A stretch of 64,000 nt of DNA from Cordilura impudica (lineage: Eukaryota; Arthropoda; Insecta; Diptera; Scathophagidae), in assembly GCA_963682025.1 (NCBI GenBank), contig OY821519.1, positions 109,557,764 through 109,621,763 of the forward strand, read 5' to 3'. Below, one piece after another: positions 36,372-48,865 of the stretch (its first letter is position 1; every line of letters begins with the position of its first letter). Below the pieces are notes generated by a model. It was not told the DNA's origin and ran no database searches. It was given only the letters and a program-made list of their open reading frames with translations. A program made the position numbers and the translations under genes.

Positions 36372-36975
36372 AAGTAAGAAAATGATAGTTGGTCTAGATC
36401 GATACCCTATACCATGCGATAATACTTTGCTGAGGTCTTAACAGGTTATAAAAAATAATTATATACCAAATTGTTATTAAGTAGTGGTACACAGTCATCA
36501 AAAAGTTCATACCTGATATAATTTTTATATGGAGACTAGGTCAAAAAACGCACCAATCGTGACCATATTTAGCAAAGTCGTTAGTTTTTCTCAAAAACAG
36601 GGTTTATTTTCGGGTGTTATACACACACTTACAATAGATGGATCTTACGACAATTCAGTCGGTCGGCTAAGGGTTATTTTTATGGGGCTAAGTCTGTCAG
36701 TGACATTCGACATGTGGCCAATATAAGTTAGTATGTCAAATTTCATCAAAATATGTTTATATTGACGACCTTTAGTTTGGCTGCAAGATTTACATGGACA
36801 CACAGACAGATGGAAACACAAACAAGCAGAACTACGGACGGACGGACATCGTTAAATAAAGTCAGCAAGTGATTCTGAGTCGTTCAGTACAATAAAAGGT
36901 GATCCTTTAGTTACAAACACAAGCAAAAACTGATTTTACCCTGACCACGTAGCGCATAAGAAACTCTATCAGTGA
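36372..36975 (+). mobile_element. HINE copy 10, degenerate
   Basis: It starts AAACAAGTAAGAAAATGATA with a shortened palindrome (GGTCTAGATC), then ATACCCTATACCATGCG. The GACGGACGGACATCGTTAAA block follows at about 36838-36857. The 3' hairpin region is decayed to GACCACGTAGCGC. Several internal deletions make it about 600 bp. Confidence 0.75.
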
Positions 36976-37416
36976 TGTAAAAATAGAAAATTTAACTTAA
37001 ATACGTCTAGCATACAAATCAAGTTCAATGACATTGCACACTGTTTAGTTTAATGTTGTTGTTATATTTGTTGTTGTTAAATGTTGGTGGATTTATGGGT
37101 ATCATATCATTAAAATCTTTTCTACAATGATTGGGGGAAGAAGCAGCAGAAACAAATACAATTTATGATACTTATCAATGGCACTTAATCGATTTATATA
37201 CACCATTAAGCAAAACAATTGTCTAAATGTCCAAATGATCACTTGTAAGACCGTAAGTACAACATACAGTATCTGGCACAGGCATTATGATTGATGAAAA
37301 TTTTAGGAAATTTAAAAAAAAAAACATTGTTTTTGTAATTATATTGTCTATCGTATCGTTTAATTTTCAGGGTTACCAACTTAAAACTAAATGTTTTGAA
37401 TTTTATTATATATTAT
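36976..37416. other. AT-rich gap, nothing recognised
   Basis: It contains short GTTGTT runs near 37055-37080. No gene or repeat assignment is possible. Confidence 0.4.
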
Positions 37417-37612
37417 AAAAATAAAAATCTTATTTTCGATCTTTATCAACTTAATGATTGAGTTTGAAATTGTTCAGGCTCAAGATCAAATGTTTTTACT
37501 TTAAATAAAGCAAAAGCATTAGCACATTTATTTAAAAAAATGATCTATATTCTGCATGACAGGTTATACAGCTGTTTCGGGAAGAGTCACCAACCCTCAT
37601 CAGTAACCAAAA
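37417..37612 (-). repeat. Family H repeat carrying a hammerhead ribozyme
   Basis: Read on the minus strand, the ribozyme at 37608-37562 is followed by a block with TTTGCTTTATTTAAAGTAA, GATCTTGAGCCTGAAC and a TCATTAAG motif. About 115 bp of the block recurs at 37903-38015 in the same orientation. A diverged copy occurs at 12556-12700. A fainter one lies at about 60230-60300, just 5' of the Penelope-type coding fragment. The link to a Penelope-like element is an inference. Confidence 0.65.
37562..37608 (-). ncRNA. Type I hammerhead ribozyme, apparently intact
   Basis: On the minus strand: GGUUA, then CUGAUGA, a GGG...CCC stem II, GAAA, a C(AGCU)G minimal stem III, the GUA cleavage triplet, and UAACC. 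GGUUA pairs perfectly with UAACC as stem I. All invariant core bases are present. A one- or two-pair stem III capped by a short loop is the form reported for Penelope-like retroelement ribozymes. Cleavage is predicted after the A of GUA (at about 37567). Activity was not tested. Confidence 0.8.
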
Positions 37613-37902
37613 GCAGTAGATAGTTTGTTTGGTAAAAAGTTAAATTCATATATATTTGCTGAAAACAACCAAATGAGAATTCAAGCAAAAGTTATACTAT
37701 TTAAGCCTCTTCCAATATAACAAACTAAAATATAGAACAACTTTGAAACAAATATGATTGTATACGAGTACACATTGCATACTACAATATACATGTTTGT
37801 TTTTGTCTTGAAAAAACAAGAAAAACAATTTGTTTTGCTAAACTTACATTTAGCGTTAACGGCTTGCCCTCCGCATTTTTAATTTTATTATTTTTTATAA
37901 AA

Positions 37903-38015
37903 ATAAAAACTCTTATTTTCGGTCTTTATCAATTTAATGATTGAGTTTGAAATTGTTTAGGCTCAAGATCAAATGTTTTTACTTTAAATAAAACAAAAGC
38001 ATTAGCACAATTTCA
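37903..38015 (-). repeat. Family H repeat, second copy without the ribozyme
   Basis: A direct repeat of 37417-37530, matching at most positions (for example TTTAATGATTGAGTTTGAAA). It ends after AAAGCATTAGCAC, before the ribozyme part. Confidence 0.75.
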
Positions 38016-38384
38016 AAGTTATAAAAACTAATGACGCAGTTTAAAAGGCGGATAAATTGTGATTCATTTTGAGATAGAAGTGGTCCTGGCTTATTATTAT
38101 ATTAATGTAATGTAACAATTTCTGAAACAGACCTTCAGAATTTATTGCAAGGCATAGAACGACATCGTAAAAGCTCTAATAAATAATTGCAAAGCAAAAA
38201 AAATAAATAATAATTGTTAGATTCATTTTGGGTATGAGAAGTAAGCTACCTTCAGCGTTTTTTCAAAAATTTCAACATCAACTATATTGACTCTCATTGC
38301 AACAGGACAAAAAACCACCCATATTTAAGATTTGAAAAGAAAAAAGAAAAACTGACATTAAAACAAATCAGTTTTGAGTTAGCT
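38016..38384. other. AT-rich gap, nothing recognised
   Basis: No gene or repeat could be supported. Confidence 0.4.
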
Positions 38385-39014
38385 ATGCCAAATATATTAA
38401 TTTTTAACGCTCTTTACATGTGTTCAATTTAAAAAAAAAAATATTGACCATTTCTGAGTTTTTTCTTTAAATAACTTAAATGTTGATTAAATTAATTTGC
38501 AACACTAGCGACGTATGTCAACCTACGTTTGATCGCTGACAAATTATTTTCTCAGAAAACGACACATAGCAACATACGTTGTATTAATTTCTGTTATTTT
38601 TTGTCACTATTATTCTTGAGACGTTGTTATATTCTCATCCCAAGTCCCGTTAACTTTTTGTTGACGAACAAAAAAATCCATTTTTCAAGCAACAAAAACT
38701 TATGTTTACATGGAGGATTGCATTGGTAGTTTCCTTTTTCAAAGAAAACGACGTTTGTCGACATAAGTTGTTTTAGCTGCACACACTTTAAGTGTAATTT
38801 ACATATTGTTTTTTCGTCCTTCTCTAGGATCTATTCCTCTGAAGATTTTTGACTCAAAATTTTATATAAAGTATTTATTGCCCATATCTACAGGGCTGTT
38901 AAATAAAAAGCTCTAAAATCTTTATATCGAGCCCATAATTTCAAATATAACGTCTTTTGGCTCCCCTGAACATTTTGATTTTACGACATACGCGGTTATT
39001 CTAGAAAACCACAG
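38385..39014 (-). mobile_element. Family D transposon relative without HINE insertions
   Basis: Reverse-complement similarity to 25639-26274, the 27042-27064 spacer and 27846-27915. The family end CCACAG is at 39012 region (GGTTATTCTAGAAAACCACAG). The other end is lost after GTTTTGAGTTAGC near 38390. The spacer between the two HINEs appears here as ATATTGACCATTTCTGAGTT, flanked directly by family D sequence. It lacks about 95 bp present in the other copies. Confidence 0.75.
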
Positions 39015-40132
39015 AACTGGCAAACACCTTAGAATATTTTGAATTTTACAAAATGGGTCCAAACGTAAAAAGGGTATAACTTTGGAATGGTAAGAGCAAA
39101 TTTAAAAACTTAAACTGTTTTCTCAAGATGACTCAGAATTTATCCACCTTTTATACTGCGTCATTAGTTTTTATAACTTTGATAGAAATTTTAAAATTTA
39201 CAAAGCATTACTTTCAAAATTTATGCAAAATATACGAAAAATGTCATTAAGGGCACCCAAATGAGCAAAAAAATTACCGAAACGTATGGTACACTTTTCG
39301 AAAAAAGGCCAAAAAAGGGCGACATTTTTTGTCAGAAAGGAAAACGGCATTAGTAACAAAGAAAATCGTGGTTATGGGCCAAGTAATAAGTAAAACTCAA
39401 AAAATGTCCGAAAAACCCGAGTTTTGGGTATAATTCGACTTTAGCGACCTCGAAAACTTTTCCGAAAAATCTGAAAAAAATCATAAAAATCCTTTAACCT
39501 ATAAGCTTTAAAAAAATGCTGGGGGACCAAAAATTTTTTGGGATGCCCTAATTTAAATATGCGATAAGCAGAGTGCTTTAAAGTTATGTTTTTGAGAAAA
39601 AATAAAAAAAAGAATTCAGATTACAGGCAGACATTTTTGATCCTAGAAACAAAATAAAAATTTCTGAAATTCCGCGTTAGATTCTAATATGAACAAAGAG
39701 TTTCGCTGTATTTATTATTTTAATATATCGTGAATAATTCTTTTTTCAGAACTTGTTAAGGGGTTAGACACACTAGGAGGCTGAAAAAAAAACAATTTTT
39801 CAAGAATTTCTCCCGAGAAGACTTTTAAATTAATTTATGTAAAAAGTGTTACACATGTTAACTCAAAAAAGGCATTTTGCGGTGAACACGATATCTCTGG
39901 ACTGGATCATCTAAAATAAAAAACCAATCGAATTTCGTTAAATTAATGTATTATCTTGAAACTAATCGAAGGCATATGCAAAATAACAAAATGGCGGCTT
40001 CTAAAAAAGAACGATTTTTTACCAAAATTTTGTCCTTTTTTTAATATTAATAAAAAAATATTTATTATGTATTATCATAAATATATATTACATATAAAAA
40101 ATATTATTAAGAAATGTACTTAAAAGCTTTGG
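39015..40132. other. Unassigned AT-rich stretch
   Basis: Purine-rich blocks such as AAGGCCAAAAAAGGGCGAC are present. No coding, terminal repeats or RNA genes could be supported. It may belong with the unrecognised frames at 40133-40491. Confidence 0.4.
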
Positions 40133-40491
40133 TTAAAATTTGAGACGGGTCGGTTTATCCGTTTCCGAGAAATGTTTGTCACCGACTTTAAAAACAAAAT
40201 TTTGAGTGTCATCAATTTCAGCGCCATATAATACACCCATAGCCCTTTCGGAAGCTTCTATTAAATATTGCTGGTGTTGTCTGTGGACCAATAGTCCCTC
40301 TTGTGTCGTCTTATGAGCTCTGTGGTCGGAGATCCTCTCCTTCGGCATATGAATGTCAACACGCCTTTACAAATATCGCCGAAAATAATCACCGGATCGA
40401 CTTGAAATTTTCTGTGTATATACTTATATATATGCACATTGCGAAAATATATAGAACCCCTCAAGTCAGCTGAAAGTAGTACTCTTTTCAA
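40133..40491 (-). pseudogene. Unrecognised protein remnant, low support
   Basis: Two overlapping minus-strand frames, 40491-40261 (76 codons) and 40348-40133 (71 codons), might be pieces of one decayed gene. The second contains EASERAMGVLYGAEIDDTQN and ends KPTRLKF. Its composition is more protein-like than the repeat-derived frames elsewhere. I do not recognise a family. It could equally be chance. It borders a HINE on the right and unassigned sequence on the left. Confidence 0.25.
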
Positions 40492-40520
40492 TCAGTGGAG
40501 TATTTTAAGTTCTTTTAGAT

Positions 40521-41292
40521 ATTTATACCCTATACCACTATGTGGTTTGGGTATAATGACTTTGTGCTGCTGTTTGTAACAACCAAAAATATATGACCTA
40601 GACCCATCTTTAATTATACCGATCCAATCAGAATCACTTTCTGAGTTGAGTTAACAATGTCCGTCCGTCCGTCCGTCCGTCCGTCCGTCTGTGTGTCCAT
40701 GTAAACCTTGTAATCAAACTGCAGGTCGCAAATATTAATGTATTTTGATGAAATTTGGTATATAAGCTTTTATCGGCCGTGGGATGAACGCTGTTGAAAT
40801 TGGTGAGAATCGGTCCATGTTCAGACCTAGCCCCCATACAAATTACCCCTATGAAATCGACATAAATTGCCATAAGATCCCCATTGTCACATAGATCCTA
40901 CTCAAATTGGGTTTTGTATGCGTTCATTACGTCCAGTAATGAGTAGTCCAAAAATGATCCCTTTGGCCCCATATAGAGCTGCTTCCCGATCTTCACTTAA
41001 ATCTATTAAAAAACAAAAATATTGCACTGATTCTTCTCAGATTTTGTTTGTATATATTTTTGCAAAATACAAGAGTCTTTACCAAACATAATCAGGATCG
41101 GTCCATTTTTGGACCTAGTCCCCATATAGATATAGCATCCGATATGAACTTTTTCATATCTGCAGCCAAAAAAATTTATAAAAATCCCACTCAAATTTGG
41201 TTTTTGCTTATTTTCTATGTCCTGTTAGTTGGGCCTAAGAGATAGGGTCTCTGAACGCATGGTATAGGGTATCGTATAGTCGGTCTAGACCG
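40521..41292 (-). mobile_element. HINE copy 11, nearly full length
   Basis: Intact 3' hairpin at 40524-40550 and an expanded CCGT array (about six units, 40661-40687). The 5' end is cut within the palindrome (GGTCTAGACCGATAATTAAA), so TATAATTTTCTTACTTG is missing. Confidence 0.8.
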
Positions 41293-41724
41293 ATAATTAA
41301 ACTACAATCCTTTTAGAAATACATCCATTAAATCAAAAATACGTTATTTGTCCTTTTATAATGGTTATTGGTAACCAAACAAATTTTTTGGTTGCTATAA
41401 TAGTTATTCATAACCAAAAAAAAAAAAAAAAAAATATGTCTCACTTCAATTGGTTACGGTAACCAAAGTACTTTATAGCTTACGATAATTGTTGGTTAAA
41501 AAAGACTTTTAAATTAAAGGGGAAGAGTGGAACTTTCAGATGCTTAACAGAGTTTTGTTTTAATAATGTGTTCTTACATTTCATTTCCCAAGGTCTGGCG
41601 ACTTACGCCAATACACCAAATGTTTTAATATATAGTTACGCTCATCACTGACTCGCTAAATCACTGATTTGATGAATATGCATACAATGAAACAAAACTT
41701 TGGAATATACGGAAACTCGATTGT
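41293..41724. other. Gap with GGTTAnnGGTAACC palindromes
   Basis: Contains GGTTATTGGTAACCAA at about 41363-41378 and TTGGTTACGGTAACCAAAG at about 41450-41468, with a ~21 base A run between. It may be a small foldback element, but ends could not be set. Confidence 0.35.
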
Positions 41725-42176
41725 TTTTATACCCTATACCACTATGTGGTTTGGGTATAATGACTTTGTGCTGCTGTTTGTAACAACCAAAAATATTTGA
41801 CCTACACCCATCTTTAATTATACCGATCGAACGAGAATCACTATTTGATTCGATTTAACTATGTCCGTCCGTCCGTCCGTCCGTCCGTCTGTGTGTCCAT
41901 GTAAAGCTTGTAATCAAACTGCAGGTCGCAAATATGAATATATTTTGACGAAATTTGGTATTTGATCTTTTATCAGCCATGGAATGAATGCTATTGAAAC
42001 TGGTGAGAATCGAACTTTTTCATATCTGCAGCCGAAAAAATTAATAAAAATCCCACTCAAATTTGGTTTATGCTTATTTTCTATATCGAATTAGTTGGAC
42101 TGAAAGATAGGGTCTCTAAACCACGGTATAGGGTATCGTATAGTCGGTCTAGACCGACTATAATTTTCTTACTTGT
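41725..42176 (-). mobile_element. HINE copy 12, internally deleted
   Basis: Both termini are intact, including the palindrome at about 42138-42161. The sequence jumps from TGGTGAGAATCG to AACTTTTTCATATCTGCAG, removing about 320 bp of the body. It is followed after ~77 bp by copy 13 in the opposite orientation. Confidence 0.8.
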
Positions 42177-42252
42177 TAATTTTAGCAAATTCGGAACAGA
42201 AACACAGAAACGCAATATATAACACAGAACGCAAATATCACTCAAAAAAAAA

Positions 42253-43042
42253 AAACAAGTAAGATAATTATAGTCGGTCGAGACCGACTATGCGATACCC
42301 TATACCGTGGTTTACAGATCCTATCTCTTCGGTCCAACTAATTGGATATAGAAAATAAGCATAAACCAAATTTGAGCGGCATTGTTATTGATTTTTTTGG
42401 CTGCAGATATGAAAAAGTTCATATCGGGTGATATATTTATATGGGGACTGGGTCGAAAAATGGACCGATCCTGACCATATTTGGTAAAGACACTTATATT
42501 TACAAAAAACATATACAAACCAAATTTGGAAGAAATCTATGGAATTTTTTTGTTTTTTGATAGATTTAAGTGAAGATCGGAAAGCAGTTCTATATGGGGC
42601 CTATGACTAAGAATTGTCCTGTAGGGATTATTTTTGGACTAGTGATTAATGGATATAATAAACATATACAAATCCAATTTGACTGAGATCTATATGATAA
42701 TTTGAATCTTATGGCAATTTATGTCGATTTCATAGGGGTCATTTGTATGGGGACTAGGTCTTAACATGGACCGAAATTCACCAATTTCAATAGCGTTCAT
42801 CCTACGACCGATAAAAACTTATACATCAAATTTCATCATAATATATTCATATGTGCGAGCTGTAGTTTGATTAAAAGGTTTACATGGACACACAGACGGA
42901 CGGACATCGCGAAGGGTACTCAGAAAGTGATTCTGATTCAATCGGTATAACAAAAGATGGGTCTAAGTCAAATATTTTTGGTAGTTACAAACAGCAACAC
43001 AATGTCATTATACCCAAACCACATAGCGGTATAGGGTATAAA
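42253..43042 (+). mobile_element. HINE copy 13, full length
   Basis: It starts ACAAGTAAGATAATTATAG with palindrome AGTCGGTCGAGACCGACT (one central change). The 3' hairpin is ACCACATAGCGGT. The GRAC array is short (ACGGACGGACATCGCG). It stands 5' end to 5' end with copy 12. Confidence 0.85.
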
Positions 43043-43106
43043 AATCTATTTCTTAAAAATCATAAATATTTTTTAAGAAATTGTAATTTCGTATTTTAAT
43101 ACCATA

Positions 43107-43479
43107 CTAGCAGACTCCAGCCCTCGAAATTCGAGCGCAAATTCTAGGAAATTTTATTTTTTCATTAAATAAAGACCCTAAAAGTATGCTAATTAATTAT
43201 AGCCAATTCACAAATCAACACAGAAAACAAACTCATTTTTATTACAAACACATTAACAAATTTAATAAACACACACATGGCATTGTATAATTTTATGTAT
43301 TTGTTAGTAACAATTTTTAATGCAATGTACTCAAAATAAACGAAAAAATTAAAAAATCTGTAAATCTACAAATCGGCTAGAAAAAATACCTTTCAAATAA
43401 TATACGTTTGGTCAAAATCGGGATAAAATGGTAGAAGAAAACATCAGTCACAAGAAATCGCCTAGCCTATTAATATTAA
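43107..43479 (-). mobile_element. Hel-B Helitron copy
   Basis: The 3' CTAG is at 43107-43110, with hairpin CTCGAAATTCGAG at 43122-43134. The 5' end CCTATTAATATTAAG lacks the last few bases (TAGA) where HINE copy 14 abuts. About 370 bp, non-coding. Confidence 0.8.
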
Positions 43480-43480
43480 G

Positions 43481-44202
43481 GATACCACTATGTGGTTATG
43501 GTATAATGACTTTGTGCTGGTGTTTGTAGCCACCAAAGATGTTTGACCCAGACCCATATCGTATTATACCTATCGACTTAAAAATTACTTTCTGAGTCGA
43601 TTAGCGATATCCGTCCGTCCGCCTGTCTGTGTGTCCATGGAATCCTTGTAATCAAACTACAGGTGCAAATAAGAATATATTTTGATGAAATTTAGGATAT
43701 AAGCTTCTGCCGGTCACAGGATAAACCCCACAGAAATGGGTGAAAATCAGTTCACGTTCAGACCCAGTCCGCATACAAGAAACCCCTATGCGATCGACTT
43801 AAATGGTCATAATATACAAATTATCACAAAGATCTCCGTACATTGGGTCTGTGTATGTTTATTGCATTCTTTAATCAGTAGTCCAAAAATAAACCCTATA
43901 GGGCAATTCTCCCATATGAAGCTGATTCCCTATCTTCACTTAAATCTATCATATAACAAAATTATTGCACAAATTTTTCTCAAATTTGGTTTGTATATGT
44001 TTATGCAGAAAATAAGTGGCCTTACCAAGTATAGTCGTAGTTGGTCCATTTTTCGACCTAAAAAAATTAATAACAATGCCACTCAAATTTGTTTTATGCT
44101 TATTTCGTATACCTAATTAGTTAGACTTAAGAGATAGGCTCTCTAAGCGCATGGTATAGGGTATCGTGTACTCGTTCTTAACCGAATACTATTTCTTGGT
44201 TC
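43481..44202 (-). mobile_element. HINE copy 14, diverged
   Basis: It starts at GATACCACTATGTGGTTATG, missing the outermost TTTATACCC, and ends near ACCGAATACTATTTCTTGG. A short internal deletion (about 44060) removes the ATATGAACTTTTTCATATC block. The frame at 43736-44116 is a translation of the repeat. Confidence 0.75.
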
Positions 44203-44474
44203 CTTTAACATAAAACAAATAAATTGTAAATTTAAGAAAAATCGCTGGATCGAGATCAATTGCTTATGTCAGTAAAACTTACCATCAGAGAGCAAGTAAA
44301 ATGGTTAAAATTTTGCTCCATATTTGAAAGACGCCATACGAATTAAGCGCTCAGACTTGTCATCGTTTCCAAATAGAAATACCTAAACGTTTGTAAATAA
44401 TTATATATTCATAATTCAAAATATTCTTTTTTCAATATCACCGATGGGCACTTTTTAGTACCAGTAAAGTTGTG

Positions 44475-45285
44475 GTGAAAATAAATTTTTTTGATATTGC
44501 AATTCAATTTTCATTATCAGTGACATTTTACTGAATAAAGTAATCAGTAAATTTTTACTGCTAATGAAATTTAATTTGCATTACCATTAAAATTTTACTG
44601 ATTATTGCGTTTTTTCCGTAATCCGTAAACTTCATTATCATTAAAATTTTCGCTCAAAAAATTCTCATATTATTTTTTATTTCAATAAATATTTTTTTAT
44701 TAAAATAAAGAGACATGTTTGCTGTAACTCGGAAAATTATCTCGAGCAAACATCTCTGGACCTCGACGAACAAAAAAACACAATACTATTAAAAACGTAT
44801 TTCTAAAATACAATATGCCTCACCCACATCTCCACCTGTAGAACGATTGTTTTCATTTACTGCGACTCTGAATCTTTCCAGGCAATAGCTTAGCGATGTA
44901 AATTTTGAAATGCTTGTGTTCAGAAGAGCTAATAGAGTAACATAATATTATTATTATAATTATATATAATTATATTCTTATAATATTGATTTGCTCTGCT
45001 GGTCAGTACCAAATATTCGGAAACAAAAACGTCAATTTATTGTAATAAAAAAGTGGATGACATGATTTTAGATTTAAATAAAAAGTTTAGTGAAATACAA
45101 AAAATGTTTATGGATAATGAAATTTACTGATTACTGAAAAAATCGCAATAATCTGTAAAAACTGACTGGCAATGTAAATTAAATTTTATTATCAGCAATA
45201 TTTACTGACTGCTTTAATATTTTTTCAGTAATCAGTAAAAATTTACTGATAATTTTCAGCAAATAATACTTCCACCGCGCCACAT
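44475..45285 (+). mobile_element. hAT-type element remnant with long inverted CAGTAAA-rich ends
   Basis: The left flank (about 44510-44600) and right flank (about 45150-45260) are inverted relatives, sharing CAGTAAATTTTTACTG and AATTTAATTTGCATTnCC. Between them lies a scrap of hAT transposase. Exact ends and the expected 8 bp target duplication were not found. Confidence 0.55.
44818..44945 (+). pseudogene. hAT transposase C-terminal dimerisation-domain fragment
   Basis: Translation gives PPVERLFSFTATLNLSRQ, a stop, then LSDVNFEMLVFRRANR. This matches the conserved hAT C-terminal pattern SxPxERxFSxxG...LSxxxxExLxxxKxN. The domain supports transposase oligomer formation. Only ~40 residues remain, with an in-frame stop. 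Orientation agrees with the surrounding inverted ends being one element. Confidence 0.65.
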
Positions 45286-45704
45286 TAAATTAGGACTTGA
45301 AAGTGCAGCTAAGCTACACTTGAAAAAGATTTTCCCACAACGTCAAGTTTTTGAGAATTTATTTTATTTTCTCCAAAATCTGATATCATGAAAAAATTTA
45401 AGTAATTTAAGTTATTTGTTTTAGGTAAATAAATGTTTTTTTTTCTGAAAACATATTCTTCATTTTATTTTTTAATTAGTTTTATTTTATTTTTTTTGTT
45501 ACAAGAATTGTTCTTTTCTGTTTTTAATTATAGTAATAATAAAATGTTTTTTCATTGTTCAGTCGATTGTTTTAACCTGATCTGAAAGTTAATAGAAGTT
45601 CATAACAACATGAAAGGATTAACATTTTAAAGGACTTTTTTAAAACTTTTCATTCCGATAAATAATAGCTACTTTGTATTCTTAATAGAACCGGTCTCTG
45701 GACA
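45286..45704. other. AT-rich gap, nothing recognised
   Basis: No gene or repeat could be supported. Confidence 0.4.
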
Positions 45705-46491
45705 TATTTATACACTATACCACTATGTGGTTTGGGTATAATGACTTTGTGCTGCTGTTTGTAACAACCAAAAATATTTGACCTAGACCCATCTTTAATT
45801 ATACCGATCGAATCAGAATCACTTTCTGAGTTGATTTAACAATGTCCGTCCGTCCGTCCGTCCGTCTGTGTGTCCATGTAAAGCTTGTAATCAAACTGCA
45901 GGTCGCAAATATGAACATATTTTGATGAAATTTGGTATATAAGCTTTTATCGGCCATGGGATGAACGCTATTGAAATTGGTGAGAATCGGTCCATATTCA
46001 GACCTAGCCCCCATACAAATTACCCATATGAAATCGACATAAATTGCCATAAGATCCAAATTGTCATATAGATCCTACTCAAATTGGGTTTGTATGCGTT
46101 CATTACATCCATTAATGAGTATTCTAAAAATGATCCCTTTGAACCCATATAGACCTGCTTCCCGATCTTCACTTAAATCTATTAAAAAACAAAAATATTG
46201 CACTGATTCTTCTCAAATTTTGTTTGTATATATTTTTGTAAAATGCAAGAGACTTTATCAAACATGATCAGGATCGGTCCATTTGTGGACTTGGTCCCTA
46301 TATAGATATAGCATCCGATATGAACTTTTTCATATCTGCAGCCAAAAAAATTAATAAAAATCCCACTCAAATTTGGTTTTTGCTTATTTTCTATGTCCAG
46401 TTAGTTGGGCCTAAGAGATAGGGTTTCTAAACGCATGGTATAGGGTATCGTATAGTCGGTCTAGACCGACTATAATTTTCTTACTTGTTTT
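45705..46491 (-). mobile_element. HINE copy 15, full length
   Basis: The 3' end ATTTATACACTATACCAC has one change from the usual ATACCC. The palindrome at about 46455-46475 is intact, and TATAATTTTCTTACTTGTTT ends at 46490. The body is close to copy 9. Confidence 0.85.
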
Positions 46492-46595
46492 ATAATCTTT
46501 TTGTTTTAATGTTGGAAAGAGCAGTATTACAACTAATTAGTTTATTTACATCTAATATCTTGAATCAAAATATGTATGTTATACCTTAAATCAAA

Positions 46596-47164
46596 CTAGC
46601 TGAGATCAGCCCTCAAAATTCGAGTATAAATTCTAGAAAATTTTATTTTCCCATTAAATTTATTTCTCTCAATGTTTTTTTAATCTATTTAATTCATTAA
46701 ATTTATTTCATTATGAATATTTGCTGAGTACACAGAAATAAGAGCCTAAAGCTATTTGAACTACCTTGTATGCCGCCTAAATGTATGCTAATTTTAGGCA
46801 ATTTACATTTCAACACAGGACATGTGATATGCAATTATTATAACGAAATTAGATTGCGCTATTACCGTTATTGGTTTATGTCCATAATTATTTTTCAATT
46901 CAACACATGGATTTTCATATACAATTTTCGCAAACACATTAACAAACTTAATCAGCACACACAGAGCATTGTATAATTTTATGTATGTGCTAGTAGCAAA
47001 CTTAAATGAATTTTACTAAAAAAATAATGTTCCAGACGGTGAAAATCTGTAAATCTGGTGGACAGCTAAAAAGAAATACTTTTCAAATGTTTGGTCAAAA
47101 TAGGTTTAAAACTGACAAAATTACATCGGCCACAAGAAATCGCTTTGCTTATTAATGCTACAGA
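46596..47164 (-). mobile_element. Hel-B Helitron copy, long form
   Basis: CTAG at 46596-46599, a weakened hairpin (CTCAAAATTCGAG), and 5' end GCTTATTAATGCTACAGA at 47147-47164. It is about 200 bp longer than the 335 bp copy because of added sequence in the middle (about 46650-46880). The frame at 46770-46976 lies inside and is not convincing as a gene. Confidence 0.7.
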
Positions 47165-48865
47165 TGTATGGAAAAAAAAAGAGTCTAATGTGTATCATTC
47201 ATAACTCAACGATCAAGTACTGTTTATGTTAACGAATTATACGCAATATCATATTGATGATTTGACATGGCTACTTGTTCGCTGTAATACCAACTCAACT
47301 CTCAATTGATGCCAATGAAATGGTAAATATTCGCTAACAAAAGAAATGACTACAAACAAATAAAATCGAAAAAAAACCACCACATCCATCCAAAGAAGTA
47401 AAAAAAAAACTGAAAAAATTGAAACAATTGTATGTTATTCTTAATGTGAAATTTCACTTTCTTTTGTGACGATCGCGATGTTGGATTATCTATCAATTCA
47501 ATACACCAACAACAATAACAGTAGCAAACAATAACAACATCAGCCGTAGCATCTGTATACAGCATTATTATCAATATGTGTAGACTGCAGTGGTAGGATA
47601 ATAGTAGCTCACCCACTTACATTTTCAGCAATTAAATTGCTCGGCTAAACCGAGTAGTATTTAAGACCGTATTCATGCATTTAAAACAAACAATGTATAA
47701 ATAATAATATAAAATTAAATTGGCCAAACCGATCATGAGATGCTTTACATAATTTAAAGCGCATTCGTATCGGTTTGTTTGAAGGGAATGCCTACTTTAA
47801 ATATCTAACTGTTATATCCTGGCCATTCAATATGAATATCATTCAAACTGATAAACTGAAGCAACTCGGAAAATGAAACTGTTGATAATATTTTTACATT
47901 ATTTATTTTAAATGATACAAAATATCAATCCAGTGTAGGGTATTTACCACTAAAATAAACAACAATATCTGATAAGAAAGCGTGGAAAGCAGCTCATCTA
48001 TGTAACATATGTTGAAGTATACTGCTTTATTGCCCATTGCTCCTACTTACATATTCCTTGTCTGTGTACATTGACCTTTACTGTTTGTGACCATAGCTGT
48101 AAATGTTGTAGTTGTTGCGTTGTAACAATAGTATTTACCGCTTGTAAATGTTTTGGCTACTGTGACCAGAAGAGACAAATACAGTTTTCGCTTAAATGCT
48201 AAAAATGGCAATTTCTGGCAACAAATCAAGGTGACTGGGCATCAAGATAAAACCGACATAACAAACGGTTGAACAAACATTCGTTTTCGTTTACTATTCT
48301 CATTGTTTTGGAAGTTTTTCGTGTCTTTTCCATTTTTCTTACATTCGTGAGTATTGTTCACTAACATCAAATCGATGTTGAAACAAATAGAAATGTGCAC
48401 TAGCATATTAGGAGGCTGCCTTTGCTACTGAGTCAGATGTCGTACTTTTCAAATTGGGGATGACAATAGTGAAGACAACCGTTAAAACCAAATTTGGGTT
48501 AATAAGAAATTAAAAATTTTTCTACATTAATAAATATTATACGCAATTTAAATTTTATAAAGCTAGCTGAAAACAGAAATTAATTAGAATTTTGACGAAA
48601 TAACTTAGAAGATGACGAGATGAAATATTACACATTAATATGAATTTTAAAATTTCAATACAGCGATAAGTAACTTGTTGGTAGTGTCAGCCAACATTGT
48701 GAACCAGCATTCCAAGACATTGATAAGTCTACATATGCTTATGTTACAATGATAAATTTTGCTTAAACTTTTGCTAAATTTCAATATCGGAGAAACCTAA
48801 AAAATTCTAACAAAAATCAGAATATCTGCTTATTCACAAAATAAAATGGTTCAAATAGAAAGAAA
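47165..48865. other. AT-rich stretch, possibly unique genomic DNA
   Basis: No gene was recognised. CTCGG-CTAAA-CCGAG forms a perfect small hairpin at 47640-47654. Two minus-strand frames (47350-47616, 48047-48229) contain runs of hydrophobic or low-complexity residues without family motifs. Confidence 0.4.

Noticed and set aside
43736..44116. 126-codon plus-strand frame
   Set aside because: It lies wholly inside HINE copy 14 and is read antisense to the element. The length is due to chance loss of stops in a diverged copy.
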